Part shown: one piece after another, positions 45,101 to 54,764 of the stretch
Layout: the number at the start of each line of letters is the position of its first letter
Numbering within the stretch: position 1 is the first letter of the stretch
Source: Flavobacterium humidisoli
Lineage (GTDB): Bacteria > Bacteroidota > Bacteroidia > Flavobacteriales > Flavobacteriaceae
DNA length: 64,000 bases
Direction: 5' to 3'
Assembly: GCF_023272795.1 (NCBI RefSeq)
Contig: NZ_CP096829.1
Location: 1,364,001 to 1,428,000 of the forward strand
Notes under the pieces: model-generated
The model's database searches: none
What the model was told of the DNA's origin: nothing
The model's input: the letters and a program-made list of their open reading frames with translations, nothing else
Position numbers and translations under genes: made by a program

Positions 45101-46852
45101 TTAAGCAATATCTACTTTAATGCGAAGTTCTTTCAATTGTGCGTCGTCAATTGCAGCAGGAGCATCTATCATTACATCACGTCCTGAATTGTTTTTAGGG
45201 AAAGCGATGAAATCTCTGATTGTTTCCTGACCTCCAAGAATTGCCACAAGTCTGTCAAGACCAAAAGCAAGTCCTCCGTGAGGCGGTGCTCCAAATTGGA
45301 AAGCATCCATTAAGAACCCAAATTGTGCTTTTGCTTCTTCTTCGGTAAATCCTAAATATTTAAACATTAACTGCTGAGTAGCTTTATCATGAATACGAAT
45401 AGATCCACCACCAATTTCGTTTCCGTTTAAAACCATATCATAAGCATTTGCACGAACTTTTCCTGGTTCTGTTTCCAGTAAAGCCATATCTTCTGGTTTT
45501 GGAGAAGTAAATGGATGGTGCATTGCATGGTAACGACCGCTTTCTTCGTCTAACTCTAATAATGGGAAATCTACAACCCATAATGGAGCAAATTCTTCAG
45601 GGTTACGTAAGCCTAAACGAGTTGCTAATTCCATACGTAAAGCAGAAAGCTGAGCGCGTGTTTTGTTTGCTGGACCAGAAAGAACAAAAATCATATCTCC
45701 AGGATTTGCTTCTGTTGCTTTTGCCCAGTTTGTCAAATCGTCTTGATCGTAGAATTTATCTACAGATGATTTATAAGTTCCGTCTTCGTTGCATTTTACG
45801 TAAACCATTCCTGATGCTCCAACTTGTGGACGTTTAACCCAGTCAATTAACCCGTCGATTTCTTTACGAGTATAATTTCCTGCTCCTGGAACAGCAATTC
45901 CCACAACTAATTCAGCTGCATTAAATACAGGGAATTCTTTATGCTGCGCAAATTCGTTTAACTCTCCAAACTTCATTCCGAAACGAATGTCTGGTTTGTC
46001 GTTTCCGTATGTTTTCATGGCGTAGTCGTAAGTAATTCTAGGGAATTTATCTACTTCAATGCCTTTAATTTCTTTTAATAAGTGTCTTGTCAATCCTTCA
46101 AAAATATTCAAGATATCTTCTTGCTCTACAAATGCCATTTCGCAGTCAATCTGAGTAAACTCTGGCTGACGGTCTGCACGTAAATCTTCATCACGGAAAC
46201 ATTTCACAATTTGGAAATATTTATCCATTCCGCCAACCATCAAAAGTTGTTTGAAAGTTTGTGGAGACTGTGGCAATGCGTAAAATTGTCCTTCGTTCAT
46301 ACGGCTTGGTACAACGAAATCTCTCGCACCCTCAGGAGTCGATTTGATTAAGTAAGGAGTTTCAACTTCACAGAAATCTAAATCAGAAAGATATTTGCGA
46401 ACTTCCATCGCTACTTTATGACGGAATAATAAACTGTTTTTTACAGGATTTCTTCTGATATCCAAATAACGGTATTTCATTCTGATATCTTCTCCGCCAT
46501 CAGTTTCATCTTCAATTGTAAAAGGAGGAGTAAGTGCAGTGTTTAAAATTGTTAATTCTGAAACTAAAATTTCAATTTCACCAGTTGGGATGTTTTTATT
46601 TTTAGCTTCACGCTCAATAACAGTTCCTTTTACTTGAATTACAAATTCACGTCCAAGTGTTTTTGCCAATTCAAAAACAGTTTTATTAGTACGACTTTCG
46701 TCAAAAATAAGTTGTGTAATTCCGTAACGGTCACGTAAATCGACCCAATTCATAAATCCTTTATCACGTGATTTTTGAACCCAGCCCGCAAGTGTAACTT
46801 CGGTATTAATATTTGAAGCGTTTAATTCGCCACAATTATGACTTCTATACAT
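45101..46852 (-). CDS. aspS: Aspartate-tRNA ligase
   Basis: It charges tRNA-Asp. I used the ATG at 46852 ([10 protein letters not shown]), 583 residues, as the 46885 start lies upstream of the TACTTTTG box at 46869-46876. Domains: N-terminal OB-fold ([26 protein letters not shown]), class II core motif 1 to motif 2 ([21 protein letters not shown]), the bacterial GAD insertion domain (~300-400), and motif 3 ([15 protein letters not shown]). Other residues: [16 protein letters not shown] and [11 protein letters not shown]. It is a single gene. Confidence 0.98.
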   Translation of the reverse strand: MYRSHNCGELNASNINTEVTLAGWVQKSRDKGFMNWVDLRDRYGITQLIFDESRTNKTVFELAKTLGREFVIQVKGTVIEREAKNKNIPTGEIEILVSELTILNTALTPPFTIEDETDGGEDIRMKYRYLDIRRNPVKNSLLFRHKVAMEVRKYLSDLDFCEVETPYLIKSTPEGARDFVVPSRMNEGQFYALPQSPQTFKQLLMVGGMDKYFQIVKCFRDEDLRADRQPEFTQIDCEMAFVEQEDILNIFEGLTRHLLKEIKGIEVDKFPRITYDYAMKTYGNDKPDIRFGMKFGELNEFAQHKEFPVFNAAELVVGIAVPGAGNYTRKEIDGLIDWVKRPQVGASGMVYVKCNEDGTYKSSVDKFYDQDDLTNWAKATEANPGDMIFVLSGPANKTRAQLSALRMELATRLGLRNPEEFAPLWVVDFPLLELDEESGRYHAMHHPFTSPKPEDMALLETEPGKVRANAYDMVLNGNEIGGGSIRIHDKATQQLMFKYLGFTEEEAKAQFGFLMDAFQFGAPPHGGLAFGLDRLVAILGGQETIRDFIAFPKNNSGRDVMIDAPAAIDDAQLKELRIKVDIA

Positions 46853-46868
46853 AATCAAAATTTTAGAC

Positions 46869-46876
46869 TGCAAAAG
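46869..46876 (-). promoter_or_regulatory. aspS: -7 box of aspS
   Basis: TACTTTTG on the minus strand fits TAnnTTTG; no clear -33 TTG lies at the usual spacing. Its position decides for the start at 46852. Confidence 0.5.
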
Positions 46877-47008
46877 TAAATACAAAATTCAAGATAATAT
46901 AGTAAAGTGATAAGTTGATTCAGAATAATTTCAAATAAATTGTTAATTGTGAAATTCCGAAGCATTTATTCTTTAGTTTTGATTCACTAAAAACTAATAT
47001 TAATACCT

Positions 47009-48004
47009 ATGAAGAAACTTTTTGTTGCAGGTTTAGTAATTTTTACTGCTTTAAATGGTACTGCTCAAAGTAAAAGTTCTATTAAGTTCACAGCTAAAAT
47101 TACTAATAGAAATAGTGATACTTTAGTAATTAAAGGAAGAGACAACTTCAAGCAAGTAATTCCGATTGATAAAAAGCAAGTTTTTGCTGCCACTTTTGAT
47201 GCTCCTCAGGGTTTTTATGTTTTCTCTGACGGAACAGAGTCTTCAAACTTATATTTAAAGCCGAATTCGGAAGTTAATTTGACTATGAATGCTAAAGAAT
47301 TTGATGAGACGATTGTATATAAAGGTAAAGGTGTAGAAGAAAGTAACTTTTTAGCACAACAGGCATTAAAAGATGAAAATTTTCAGAAAGATGCTTTTGC
47401 CAAAGAATCGGGAGAATTTAGCGCTTTGCTGGATAATAAATTTAAAACGGATACAGAAAACTTAGAGAAAGGAGATTATGCTCCAGAATTTAAAACAGCT
47501 CTAAAACGCAGTTTTGAGAGTTTTCATCAATATGTAGCTCAAGAATATGAGCGAGTTTCAAAAGCAAATAAAATGGTTGGAAAAGCATCTCCAACTTTTG
47601 ATTACGAAAATTTTAAAGGAGGAAAAACAAAACTGGCTGATTTAAAAGGCAAGTATGTTTACATCGATCTTTGGGCAACATGGTGTGCACCTTGCAGAGC
47701 TGAAATTCCTTATCTGCAAAAAATTGAAGAAAAGTACCACGGAAAAAATATAGAATTCGTAAGTATTTCTATTGATAAGGCAAAAGACAATGAAAAATGG
47801 AAAAAGTTTGTAACCGATAAAAAATTAGGGGGCGTTCAGCTATTTGCAGATAAAGATTGGGAATCTGAATTTGTGGTTAACTATGGTGTAACAGGAATTC
47901 CAAGATTTATACTTGTAGACCCAAATGGTAATATTCTAAAATCTGATGCGCCTAGACCTTCTGATCCTGAGTTGGATAAACAGCTTACAGCATTATTGAA
48001 CTAA
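47009..48004 (+). CDS. TlpA-family thiol-disulfide oxidoreductase
   Basis: This exported thioredoxin-like protein of 331 residues is probably periplasmic. The signal peptide ends LNGTAQ. The N-terminal part (~25-180) is a DUF4369-like beta domain followed by helices, common in Bacteroidota. The thioredoxin domain (~190-331) has YIDLWATWCAPCRAEIPYL (CAPC active site) and the cis-Pro in YGVTGIPRFILVDP. The partner is unknown; reduction of cytochrome or envelope thiols is the usual role. A TAGTTTTG box at 46974-46981 may be its promoter, and a terminator follows at 48065. Confidence 0.93.
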   Translation: MKKLFVAGLVIFTALNGTAQSKSSIKFTAKITNRNSDTLVIKGRDNFKQVIPIDKKQVFAATFDAPQGFYVFSDGTESSNLYLKPNSEVNLTMNAKEFDETIVYKGKGVEESNFLAQQALKDENFQKDAFAKESGEFSALLDNKFKTDTENLEKGDYAPEFKTALKRSFESFHQYVAQEYERVSKANKMVGKASPTFDYENFKGGKTKLADLKGKYVYIDLWATWCAPCRAEIPYLQKIEEKYHGKNIEFVSISIDKAKDNEKWKKFVTDKKLGGVQLFADKDWESEFVVNYGVTGIPRFILVDPNGNILKSDAPRPSDPELDKQLTALLN

Positions 48005-48064
48005 TTTATTTACGAAATTTATAACGTTATCGTAAAGTTGAAATATTTTCTAAAATACCAGTAA

Positions 48065-48093
48065 AACCAGTGCTTGAGCGCTGGTTTTTTTAT
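48065..48093 (+). terminator. Terminator of the TlpA-like gene
   Basis: AACCAGTGC, a short loop and GCGCTGGTT are followed by seven Ts. Confidence 0.88.
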
Positions 48094-48175
48094 TTTGTCT
48101 GTTTTTCCAATGTTAAGTTTTTAATCAATGTTACCAAATTGTTAAGTAAAAGTTTTTTTAATGTAAACTATTAAC

Positions 48176-48183
48176 TATATTTG
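48176..48183 (+). promoter_or_regulatory. -7 box of the MORN-type gene
   Basis: TATATTTG matches TAnnTTTG exactly, 33 bases before the ATG. The -33 TTG is not clear. Confidence 0.5.
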
Positions 48184-48215
48184 ATAAAGATTTCTTAACA
48201 TTAATACCTAAAGAT

Positions 48216-48563
48216 ATGAAAAAGAGTGTAATTTTAGCTGCAATATTGTTCTCTGGAATTGTAGTTGCACAAGAAGGAAAGCCTGAATTAGAAGCTGTTG
48301 GAAACAAGGTAAAAGCAACCTATTACTATGAAAGTGGTAAAGTGCAGCAAGAAGGCTTTTTTAAAGACGGTAAATTAGACGGTGTTTGGGTATCTTATGA
48401 CGAAAATGGAAACAAAAAAGCCGTTGGAGAATACGCAGACGGAGTTAAAACTGGAAAATGGATTTACTTTAATGAAGACAGCTTGAAAGAAGTTGCTTAT
48501 GTTGATAACAAAGTAAGTTCGGTTAAAAATTTACAGAAAAATGCTTTAGCAAATAGAAATTAG
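48216..48563 (+). CDS. Exported MORN-type repeat protein
   Basis: This 115-residue protein has a signal peptide ending GIVVAQ. Three MORN_2-like repeats follow: YYYESGKVQQEGFFKDGKLDG, VWVSYDENGNKKAVGEYADG and KWIYFNEDSLKEVAY. Related YwqK-type proteins are sometimes called toxin or antitoxin-like, but no function is established, and a periplasmic or surface structural role is as likely. It has its own -7 box and terminator. Confidence 0.88.
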   Translation: MKKSVILAAILFSGIVVAQEGKPELEAVGNKVKATYYYESGKVQQEGFFKDGKLDGVWVSYDENGNKKAVGEYADGVKTGKWIYFNEDSLKEVAYVDNKVSSVKNLQKNALANRN

Positions 48564-48588
48564 TATAATTTCAAAACTAACTATAAGA

Positions 48589-48621
48589 AGACCGTCTCGT
48601 TTTTAACAGGACGGTTTTTTT
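48589..48621 (+). terminator. Terminator of the MORN-type gene
   Basis: ACCGTC...GACGGT with a GT/AC-extended stem is followed by seven Ts. The T-run touches the stop codon of the convergent PepSY gene. Confidence 0.85.
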
Positions 48622-49732
48622 ATGCTTTTACTTTTTTAGATTTTCTGTTTCTTCCAAACCAAATTATAAATCCGCTAACAGGTAGTGCAGCGGCAATTAA
48701 GCTCACGGTAAAAGCTATAATTTTTCCAGGAAGATTTAAAACTTGTCCTGTATGTATTCCGTAATTCATTTCGATAACCTGAAGGCCTAGACTTTTTTTA
48801 TCGAAAGGCTGGCTTTGGAGCAGTTTTCCGCTTGACGGATGAAAATAATAATTGCTCTGCTGATCGTAACGTAAAGTATGCGGATAGGCACCTGTACTCA
48901 CAATATCGCCTTTTTGTTGTGGAATCATTACAAAGAACATTTCTGCTTTTGGCTTTAATTTTAGTGTTTGAGCAAAGGCTTTGTCAATTGCTGTAACTGA
49001 ATTTGTTTTGAATACAGTTGTATCAATTACGGGTGTTTTTGTTTCGACTTCTTTGTCTCCGCCTAGATTGAAAGATTTGTAAATTCCGTCACCAACCCAT
49101 TCGTAAGTAAAGGTAAGTCCAGTTATAGCCAGAATTAAGGCAATTAATGAAATATAAAAACCGGTCGTATTGTGCCAGTCGTAATTTACTCGTCGCCATT
49201 TTGCGGACCATTTTATGGTGAAACTTCTTTTAATATCGCTTTTTCGTTTTGGCCACCATTGTATAATTCCTGAAATCAGTAAAAGGATAAAAATAATGGT
49301 TGCTCCTCCAATAATATGTTTTCCTATATAATCTGGCAGAAGCAGATATAAATGGATGTATTCTACAATAATAAAAAAGTCGGTTTCTGGGTTTTCTGAC
49401 TTCAAAAATTTACCCGTATACGGATTAAAGTATAAGTAGAGATTTCCAGTATCTGAATAAGTATAAACAATGGCCGATCTGTTTTTTCCATAATAAGCAA
49501 CCATACTGGCTTTGTTTTCAGGAACAGTTTGTTTTGCTTTTTCCTGAAGTTGAGATGGCAGTAGAAAAGGTTTGTTCTCAGGTTCTACAAAACGCCATTC
49601 TTTTCTTGTTATGTCTTTTATTTCGTCATGAAAACAGAAAATACAGCCTGTAATGCAGATAATAAAAACAATAAGCCCAGAAATTAATCCGAGCCATTTA
49701 TGCAGAAAACGTATTTTCGTTTTGAATCCCAT
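48620..49732 (-). CDS. PepSY-associated membrane protein (370 aa)
   Basis: This inner-membrane protein of the PepSY_TM family has about four helices. The first helix is WLGLISGLIVFIICITGCIFCFHDEI with the FHDE motif seen in this family; the others are HIIGGATIIFILLLISGIIQWWPKR, WHNTTGFYISLIALILAITGLTFTYEWVG and KIIAFTVSLIAAALPVSGFIIW. Relatives in iron-uptake operons (PiuB/FoxB/FsrB type) act as ferric-siderophore reductases. It is the last gene of the siderophore operon, which supports that role. Confidence 0.9.
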   Translation of the reverse strand: MGFKTKIRFLHKWLGLISGLIVFIICITGCIFCFHDEIKDITRKEWRFVEPENKPFLLPSQLQEKAKQTVPENKASMVAYYGKNRSAIVYTYSDTGNLYLYFNPYTGKFLKSENPETDFFIIVEYIHLYLLLPDYIGKHIIGGATIIFILLLISGIIQWWPKRKSDIKRSFTIKWSAKWRRVNYDWHNTTGFYISLIALILAITGLTFTYEWVGDGIYKSFNLGGDKEVETKTPVIDTTVFKTNSVTAIDKAFAQTLKLKPKAEMFFVMIPQQKGDIVSTGAYPHTLRYDQQSNYYFHPSSGKLLQSQPFDKKSLGLQVIEMNYGIHTGQVLNLPGKIIAFTVSLIAAALPVSGFIIWFGRNRKSKKVKA

Positions 49733-49795
49733 TTTTGATTAAAAGCGTAAAAGTATACGCAAAATCAATAGAGGACAAATTATTTAAGCTAATTT

Positions 49796-51346
49796 TTAAG
49801 AAACTGCTTTTTTAGGTTTTAAATGATAAGCTGTGTATAATGAAATTGAAGCTAGGAAAATCCAGAAAACGTCGATAAAGAAAATCTGGAATTTGTTCTC
49901 CATAAAGGAAGTCCAAAACCAATCTCCAGAAACGATTCCGTTGGTAATTGGAATTAAGAATCCTAAAATACTTCCTGAAATCAAACAGAATTTGTTGGTA
50001 AAAGCATCATTCTTTTTAATGATAAAGAAGATAGTCAGCAATAGCCAGCCTCCAAAATAAAGTGCATATAAATTAGACTGACTTAACGGATAGAAAATTT
50101 TGCTTCCAATAAAAGCCAAAGCTGTTATTGGATACATGCTTAAGCAAATCGCCAAATAGATACGAACAACAGCAGCATTGAAACGTCTTTTCTTTTCTGG
50201 CATGTTATTTTTTTGTCGCGCAACTAACCAAATCATAACCCCAGAAATAATGACAAAACAGGTTATAATTCCTAAAAGGAAACTTACGATTTTCAAGGCA
50301 TATCCGCCATAATCACCAAAATGTATTCTATACAAAACATTTTTTACAACATCTAAATAACTGGTTTGTGCTATAGGATCTTTTTTGGCAATTTCTTTTC
50401 CATCAGCAATTCGGTAGACTACTTTTCCTATTCCAGTAAATTTTTTATGATTTAGAAGTTCGCCTTCCACTAAAACATGCATATTGGCATCTCCATAATT
50501 CTGGATAAAAACGCGGGTAATTTCAAAATCGGCCCAGTTCTTTTTTGTTTTAGCAACCAACTCACTAATGTTGAATGGATTTGCTAGTTTTTTATTTTCA
50601 AATTTATAATCAGCATCAGTATATTCCAGTTCTTTATATAATTTATCTTGGTCTCCTTTATACAAAGCCATTACGGCTGGTGCGACAATTAAAAGTTTAA
50701 TCATAAAAAATGCACCTGTAACTGCATATACAAACTGAAAAGGCAAACCAATCATTCCTAAAGCTGTGTGTGCATCTGTCCAGAGTGTTTTTAATTTTTC
50801 TTTCGGACGGAACATGTAAAAGTTTGAAACAATTTTATTCCAATGCAATAAAACTCCCGTAACAATTGCAAATAAAAAGAATAAAGCTGTAAAACCTGAC
50901 AGATAATACCCTGCCGGATAAGGAATTTGTGCAAGAAAGTGTAAGCGGTATAAAAGTTCTCCCAACGAATAAGATTCTTCGTAGGTATAAGTTTTATAGT
51001 TTTTGGTGTCTAAATAAAAAAAATCTCCTGCTTGCTGTTTTTTTGGAGCCAAGGTGTCTTTGGTGCCTTCCATATAAATAGCTACTCGATTTTCTACAGA
51101 AGGTTTAGAAATGGTAATATTTCTTCCGTGCAATACATATTTTTTGTCAAGATATTGCAGCGCATTGTTGTAATCTAATTGAATTTCTTTTGTGATTGCT
51201 GTAGATTCACTTCTTTCCCAATTGATGATTTCATCTCTAAAAAAAGAAAAAGATCCAGCAAAGAAAATTACAAAAAGAACTACACTGATAACGATTCCGC
51301 TGACAGTATGGGTATGAAAATAGATATTGTAATGACGGTTATTCAT
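49796..51346 (-). CDS. PepSY-associated membrane protein (516 aa)
   Basis: This is a second, larger PepSY_TM protein. Helices include FHTHTVSGIVISVVLFVIFFAGSFSFFRDEI, YLSGFTALFFLFAIVTGVLLHW, WTDAHTALGMIGLPFQFVYAVTGAFFMI and GGYALKIVSFLLGIITCFVIISGVMIW, then four more near the C-terminus. Conserved His residues in helix starts (YFHTH, HW, DAH) could bind haem. As with its neighbour, periplasmic or membrane reduction of ferric-siderophore is inferred. It ends 63 bases before the smaller PepSY gene and begins 5 bases after the 100-residue gene. Confidence 0.9.
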   Translation of the reverse strand: MNNRHYNIYFHTHTVSGIVISVVLFVIFFAGSFSFFRDEIINWERSESTAITKEIQLDYNNALQYLDKKYVLHGRNITISKPSVENRVAIYMEGTKDTLAPKKQQAGDFFYLDTKNYKTYTYEESYSLGELLYRLHFLAQIPYPAGYYLSGFTALFFLFAIVTGVLLHWNKIVSNFYMFRPKEKLKTLWTDAHTALGMIGLPFQFVYAVTGAFFMIKLLIVAPAVMALYKGDQDKLYKELEYTDADYKFENKKLANPFNISELVAKTKKNWADFEITRVFIQNYGDANMHVLVEGELLNHKKFTGIGKVVYRIADGKEIAKKDPIAQTSYLDVVKNVLYRIHFGDYGGYALKIVSFLLGIITCFVIISGVMIWLVARQKNNMPEKKRRFNAAVVRIYLAICLSMYPITALAFIGSKIFYPLSQSNLYALYFGGWLLLTIFFIIKKNDAFTNKFCLISGSILGFLIPITNGIVSGDWFWTSFMENKFQIFFIDVFWIFLASISLYTAYHLKPKKAVS

Positions 51347-51351
51347 AAATA

Positions 51352-51654
51352 TTATTGTGCCATATGGTTATAGGTTTGACCCAAATAAATAAAAAGACAA
51401 AAAAGTAAAGATAGCAGAATGTAAACTCCCCAGATTTTCCAGCCACTTTTGGCTAAAAAAGCAATAACCATTAATGCTACCCAAAGAATAAAACCGCTGA
51501 AAGCCATCGTGATTAATACATCTTTTCGGCTGAACCATGCGGCAAGAGCCAAATGAAACGTAACAGAAACAAAGTATCCGCCTAAAATTGCAGCAGTAAT
51601 TTTGGAAAAACGAGGCCAAAAAGAAGGATTTAGATATTTTGGATTTGCTGGCAT
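51352..51654 (-). CDS. Small membrane protein, DUF3649-like
   Basis: This 100-residue protein has three hydrophobic helices. The opening FSKITAAILGGYFVSVTFHLALAAWF and the following WVALMVIAFLAKSGWKIWG look like the DUF3649 family, which sits beside PepSY proteins in iron-uptake operons of Proteobacteria. The match is from memory of the pattern and should be tested. It lies between the 110-residue gene and the large PepSY gene with gaps of 18 and 5 bases. Confidence 0.7.
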   Translation of the reverse strand: MPANPKYLNPSFWPRFSKITAAILGGYFVSVTFHLALAAWFSRKDVLITMAFSGFILWVALMVIAFLAKSGWKIWGVYILLSLLFCLFIYLGQTYNHMAQ

Positions 51655-51672
51655 ATTAATTTAAAATAGATT

Positions 51673-52005
51673 TTAGTTGTAATAAAATTCAGTTACAGCA
51701 ATAAAAACCAATAATACCAAAAGTAACTTACTATTTATTTTTTTTAATGGTGTAAGAATAATGATTAAACTTCCAACTGTCATTAGCTGAATAAAAAACA
51801 TCAAAGTGCCACAGCCTAATGATTGTGTAAAAAGCCACATCATATAAGCAGATAACAAAAGTATTAAACCAATGATTTTAGTTTGCTTTGGATTTTTCTG
51901 CATCCATTTTTCAAAACCTAAATCATACGATAACACTGCTCTTTTTGAAGTGTAATAAAGAGTGTAAAAAGCTAAAAAAACGATAAGGCTGGCAATTGTA
52001 ATCAT
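51673..52005 (-). CDS. Small membrane protein, possibly DUF3325-like
   Basis: This 110-residue protein has four hydrophobic helices (IASLIVFLAFYTLYYTS, TKIIGLILLLSAYMMWLF, CGTLMFFIQLMTVGSLIIIL, LLLVLLVFIAVTEFYY). Position and topology match the DUF3325 partner of DUF3649/PepSY operons, but sequence alone does not prove it. It begins 60 bases after the receptor stop. A terminator-like hairpin lies in that gap, so part of the transcripts may end there. Confidence 0.65.
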   Translation of the reverse strand: MITIASLIVFLAFYTLYYTSKRAVLSYDLGFEKWMQKNPKQTKIIGLILLLSAYMMWLFTQSLGCGTLMFFIQLMTVGSLIIILTPLKKINSKLLLVLLVFIAVTEFYYN

Positions 52006-52018
52006 AATCTTTAAAATT

Positions 52019-52054
52019 TAAAAAACACCTTTCTTTTACGAGAAAGGTGTTTTT
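52019..52054 (-). terminator. Hairpin after the siderophore receptor gene
   Basis: On the minus strand AAAACACCTTTCT, a six-base loop and AGAAAGGTGTTTTTT form a strong stem with a T-run, just before the 110-residue gene. It may be a partial terminator giving more receptor than downstream protein. Confidence 0.8.
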
Positions 52055-52065
52055 GCTGTTTTTTA

Positions 52066-54546
52066 TTAGAATCTGTACGAGAAGTTCGCCGCTACAGTTC
52101 TCATATTTCTTGGATGAATTGTTGACCAACCATCATATGTATCAACATTAGCAATATTGTCTAATTTTAATGTCAAGGTGTATTTTTCTGTTCCGTAGAA
52201 AATAGAAGAATTTAAAACAGTATAAGAAGGTATTGTAAATTGACCAACACCGTTTCTGTTCATGATTAAGTTTTTGTCAGCATAGTTTCCTCCAAATCCT
52301 AAACCAAAACCTTTTAAATCTCCTTCAGGGAATTTATAGCTTGCCCAAAGATTTGCTAAGTTTCTTGGTCCTGAACTCTCTGGTCTGCGTCCTACAAAAG
52401 AAGGGTCTCCCGCGTTTAAGACAGCATCAACATAACTGTAACCCGCTACAATGTTTAAACCGTCAATAGGATTTGCCACGAATTCTGCTTCAAAACCTTT
52501 ATTTCTTTGTGCTCCATCTTGATAAGGTGTTTGTGATGTTGCAGTATAAACTACATAAACTTGGTCTTTTACCTGAATGTCATAGTAGCTTAATGTAGCG
52601 TAAAGTTTATCTTTAAACACGTTTAATTTTGTACCAATTTCAAACTGGTTAGCGTGTTCTGGTTTGAAAGTTCTTGGTCGAGTAGTTCCGTCACCTAAAA
52701 TTTCTGTTACTGGAGCAGAATTAGCAAAACCATCCATGTAATTTGCAAAAAGCGAAACTTTATCTATAATTGGCTGATAAACGATACCAAACTTAGGAGA
52801 AAAGGCAGTTTGATTAAAATCATCTGCATTTGTTGATAAATCACCAGCAGTTACAAAACGGTCAACACGTAAACTTGCCATTGCTGATAAAGCAGGTGTA
52901 AAATTGATTACATCAGAAAAATAGGCGCTGTAAACTTCTTGTTTTGTTTTGTTCATACTAATTCCAGCACTTGCAATAAGAGCATCAGTTCCAGCTTTAG
53001 TTAAGTTTCCATTATCTCCATTAGTGATGTATTTAGTAGGATCTGTGATGTTATAAAGATATTGATTCACAGTTGCAACATCTAAATTACCAATGTAGAT
53101 ATTACCATTTCTTACGTAATTAGAGCTATTGTCAACCATGCCTCTATTAAAGTAATCTAAACCAACAACAAGACGGTTTCTTAGGCTTCCTATTTTAAAG
53201 TCTCCAATAAAGTTTTGTTGAATATCTGTTGTTAGAGTTGTAGAATTTTGATAATTCATAGAACGTCCTAACACAATTCCTTCGCTTATTTCGGCTGGTG
53301 CGTATTGTGTTCCTTCATATAAATAACTATAGTATCCATTAGATGAAGAAGAACCTCGTGAAACTACAGTTTGTGAAGTCCATTGGTCATTGAATTTGTA
53401 CATCATTTGACCTTGTAAATTGTATGAAGGAGTTTCGATTGCCAATTCATTACTAGTGTAAGAACGTTTGTTGTCGTAACCTAATTCATCCATATTGTGA
53501 ACTCTCAACGGGGCTGCTCTGTCTAAAAATAACATAGTAGCGTTCGTCTGTTTGTTGTTCATGAATTCCGTATTAATGAAAAACGAAAGTTTGTCATTTA
53601 CTTGGTAAGATAATGATGGAGCAAAAAAGAATGATTTTTTAAATCCAGCATCTTGGAAGCTATTTTCTGTATGATAAGCAGTATTTACACGAAAATTAAT
53701 TCTGTGCTCTTCGTCTACAGGAGTATTAACATCTGCCGTTACTCTGTTTAAACCGTTGCTTCCAGCAGTGTAGCTAACTTCTCCTCCAAAATGATCATAA
53801 GGTTTTTTTGTAGTTAAGTTAATTAAACCTCCATAAGAGATTAAACTGCTTCCGAATAAAGTACCAGAAGGTCCTTTAATTACTTCAATTTTATCTATGT
53901 TAGCAGGGTCTAAACCTCCGTTTGTTAATCCTGGTAATCCATTAGTCATTGTTGGTTGTACAGCAAATCCTCTTAAAGAGAAATAACCTGCACCATCACC
54001 TCCACGACCTGTAGAAGCCCAAAGAGGTGTTAATCCTGGAGCATTTTTAAGAGCATCGTCAAGGTTGGTAACAACTTGTTCTTTTAATAACTCAGCAGTA
54101 ATTGTAGTATAAACTTGTGGATTTTCAAGATTTTTAAGAGGTAATCTTGATACCTGTTGTGTTTCTTTACGAGCTAGCGGATTTTTTCTGTTTCCGTTTA
54201 CAACAATTTCATTTAATTCTTGAGAGTTTTCACTAATTCTAAAATCCTCAATAATTGAATCGCCACCATTAAGGCTAACGCTTTTTTCTTTAGAAGAATA
54301 ACCAATTCCAGAAACTTTTATCACATAGTTACCTGGTTTAATATTTTTAATTTCATAGAAACCGTTGGCATCTGTGCTAGTTCCTATTTTTGTTCCTTTC
54401 AATGTAACAGATACATTATCTGCAGCTTGATTATTTGTTAAGCTAATTTGACCTTTAATAGTTGCTTTTTCTTGAGCCAAAGCCGAAACGCTGGTCATTA
54501 AAGCAAAACAAAAACTCAAAAAAGAAATTGTAAATTTTAATTTCAT
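52066..54546 (-). CDS. TonB-dependent siderophore receptor
   Basis: This outer-membrane receptor of 826 residues probably imports a ferric siderophore. The signal peptide ends SVSALAQE. A carboxypeptidase-like Ig domain (~25-110, NQAADNVSVTLKGTKIG) precedes the plug (~120-250, LKNAPGLTPLWASTGRGGDG, FSLRGFAVQPTMTNGLP, IEVIKGPSGTLFGS) and the 22-strand barrel, which ends in the aromatic VAANFSYRF. The plug and barrel motifs (KPEHANQFEIGTK, YTLTLKLDNIANVDTYDGW) are those of the FhuE/FoxA-like siderophore branch. There is no STN domain, so no sigma signalling is expected. It is first in the operon. Confidence 0.93.
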   Translation of the reverse strand: MKLKFTISFLSFCFALMTSVSALAQEKATIKGQISLTNNQAADNVSVTLKGTKIGTSTDANGFYEIKNIKPGNYVIKVSGIGYSSKEKSVSLNGGDSIIEDFRISENSQELNEIVVNGNRKNPLARKETQQVSRLPLKNLENPQVYTTITAELLKEQVVTNLDDALKNAPGLTPLWASTGRGGDGAGYFSLRGFAVQPTMTNGLPGLTNGGLDPANIDKIEVIKGPSGTLFGSSLISYGGLINLTTKKPYDHFGGEVSYTAGSNGLNRVTADVNTPVDEEHRINFRVNTAYHTENSFQDAGFKKSFFFAPSLSYQVNDKLSFFINTEFMNNKQTNATMLFLDRAAPLRVHNMDELGYDNKRSYTSNELAIETPSYNLQGQMMYKFNDQWTSQTVVSRGSSSSNGYYSYLYEGTQYAPAEISEGIVLGRSMNYQNSTTLTTDIQQNFIGDFKIGSLRNRLVVGLDYFNRGMVDNSSNYVRNGNIYIGNLDVATVNQYLYNITDPTKYITNGDNGNLTKAGTDALIASAGISMNKTKQEVYSAYFSDVINFTPALSAMASLRVDRFVTAGDLSTNADDFNQTAFSPKFGIVYQPIIDKVSLFANYMDGFANSAPVTEILGDGTTRPRTFKPEHANQFEIGTKLNVFKDKLYATLSYYDIQVKDQVYVVYTATSQTPYQDGAQRNKGFEAEFVANPIDGLNIVAGYSYVDAVLNAGDPSFVGRRPESSGPRNLANLWASYKFPEGDLKGFGLGFGGNYADKNLIMNRNGVGQFTIPSYTVLNSSIFYGTEKYTLTLKLDNIANVDTYDGWSTIHPRNMRTVAANFSYRF

Positions 54547-54573
54547 TTTTATTTAGAATTAATTTTGATAGTG

Positions 54574-54604
54574 CAAATTTAATTGTTGGACTGCAACCAA
54601 ACAA
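54574..54604 (-). promoter_or_regulatory. Promoter of the siderophore receptor operon
   Basis: On the minus strand TTG (54604-54602), 20 bases, then TAAATTTG (54581-54574). A near-palindrome TTGGACTGCAACCAA overlaps the spacer. No convincing Fur box was seen. Confidence 0.6.
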
Positions 54605-54701
54605 GTTATTCTTATTTATTCTAAATTAAATATTTTTTAAAGGGTAAAATTTACAATTTTTTAAAAAATTAACACCTTAAGTTAAAATTAAGCTAATCTT
54701 A

Positions 54702-54738
54702 AGCAAAAAAACCTGCTCAAATTAATGAACAGGTTTTT
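54702..54738 (-). terminator. Terminator of sucB
   Basis: On the minus strand AAAAACCTGTTCA, a loop and TGAGCAGGTTTTTTT, shortly after the sucB stop. Confidence 0.88.
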
Positions 54739-54764
54739 ATTATTGTCAAAAATTACTCTAAAAA

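Noticed and set aside
48216..48563. MORN-type protein as half of a toxin-antitoxin pair
   Set aside because: It has a signal peptide, its own promoter and terminator, and no partner gene.
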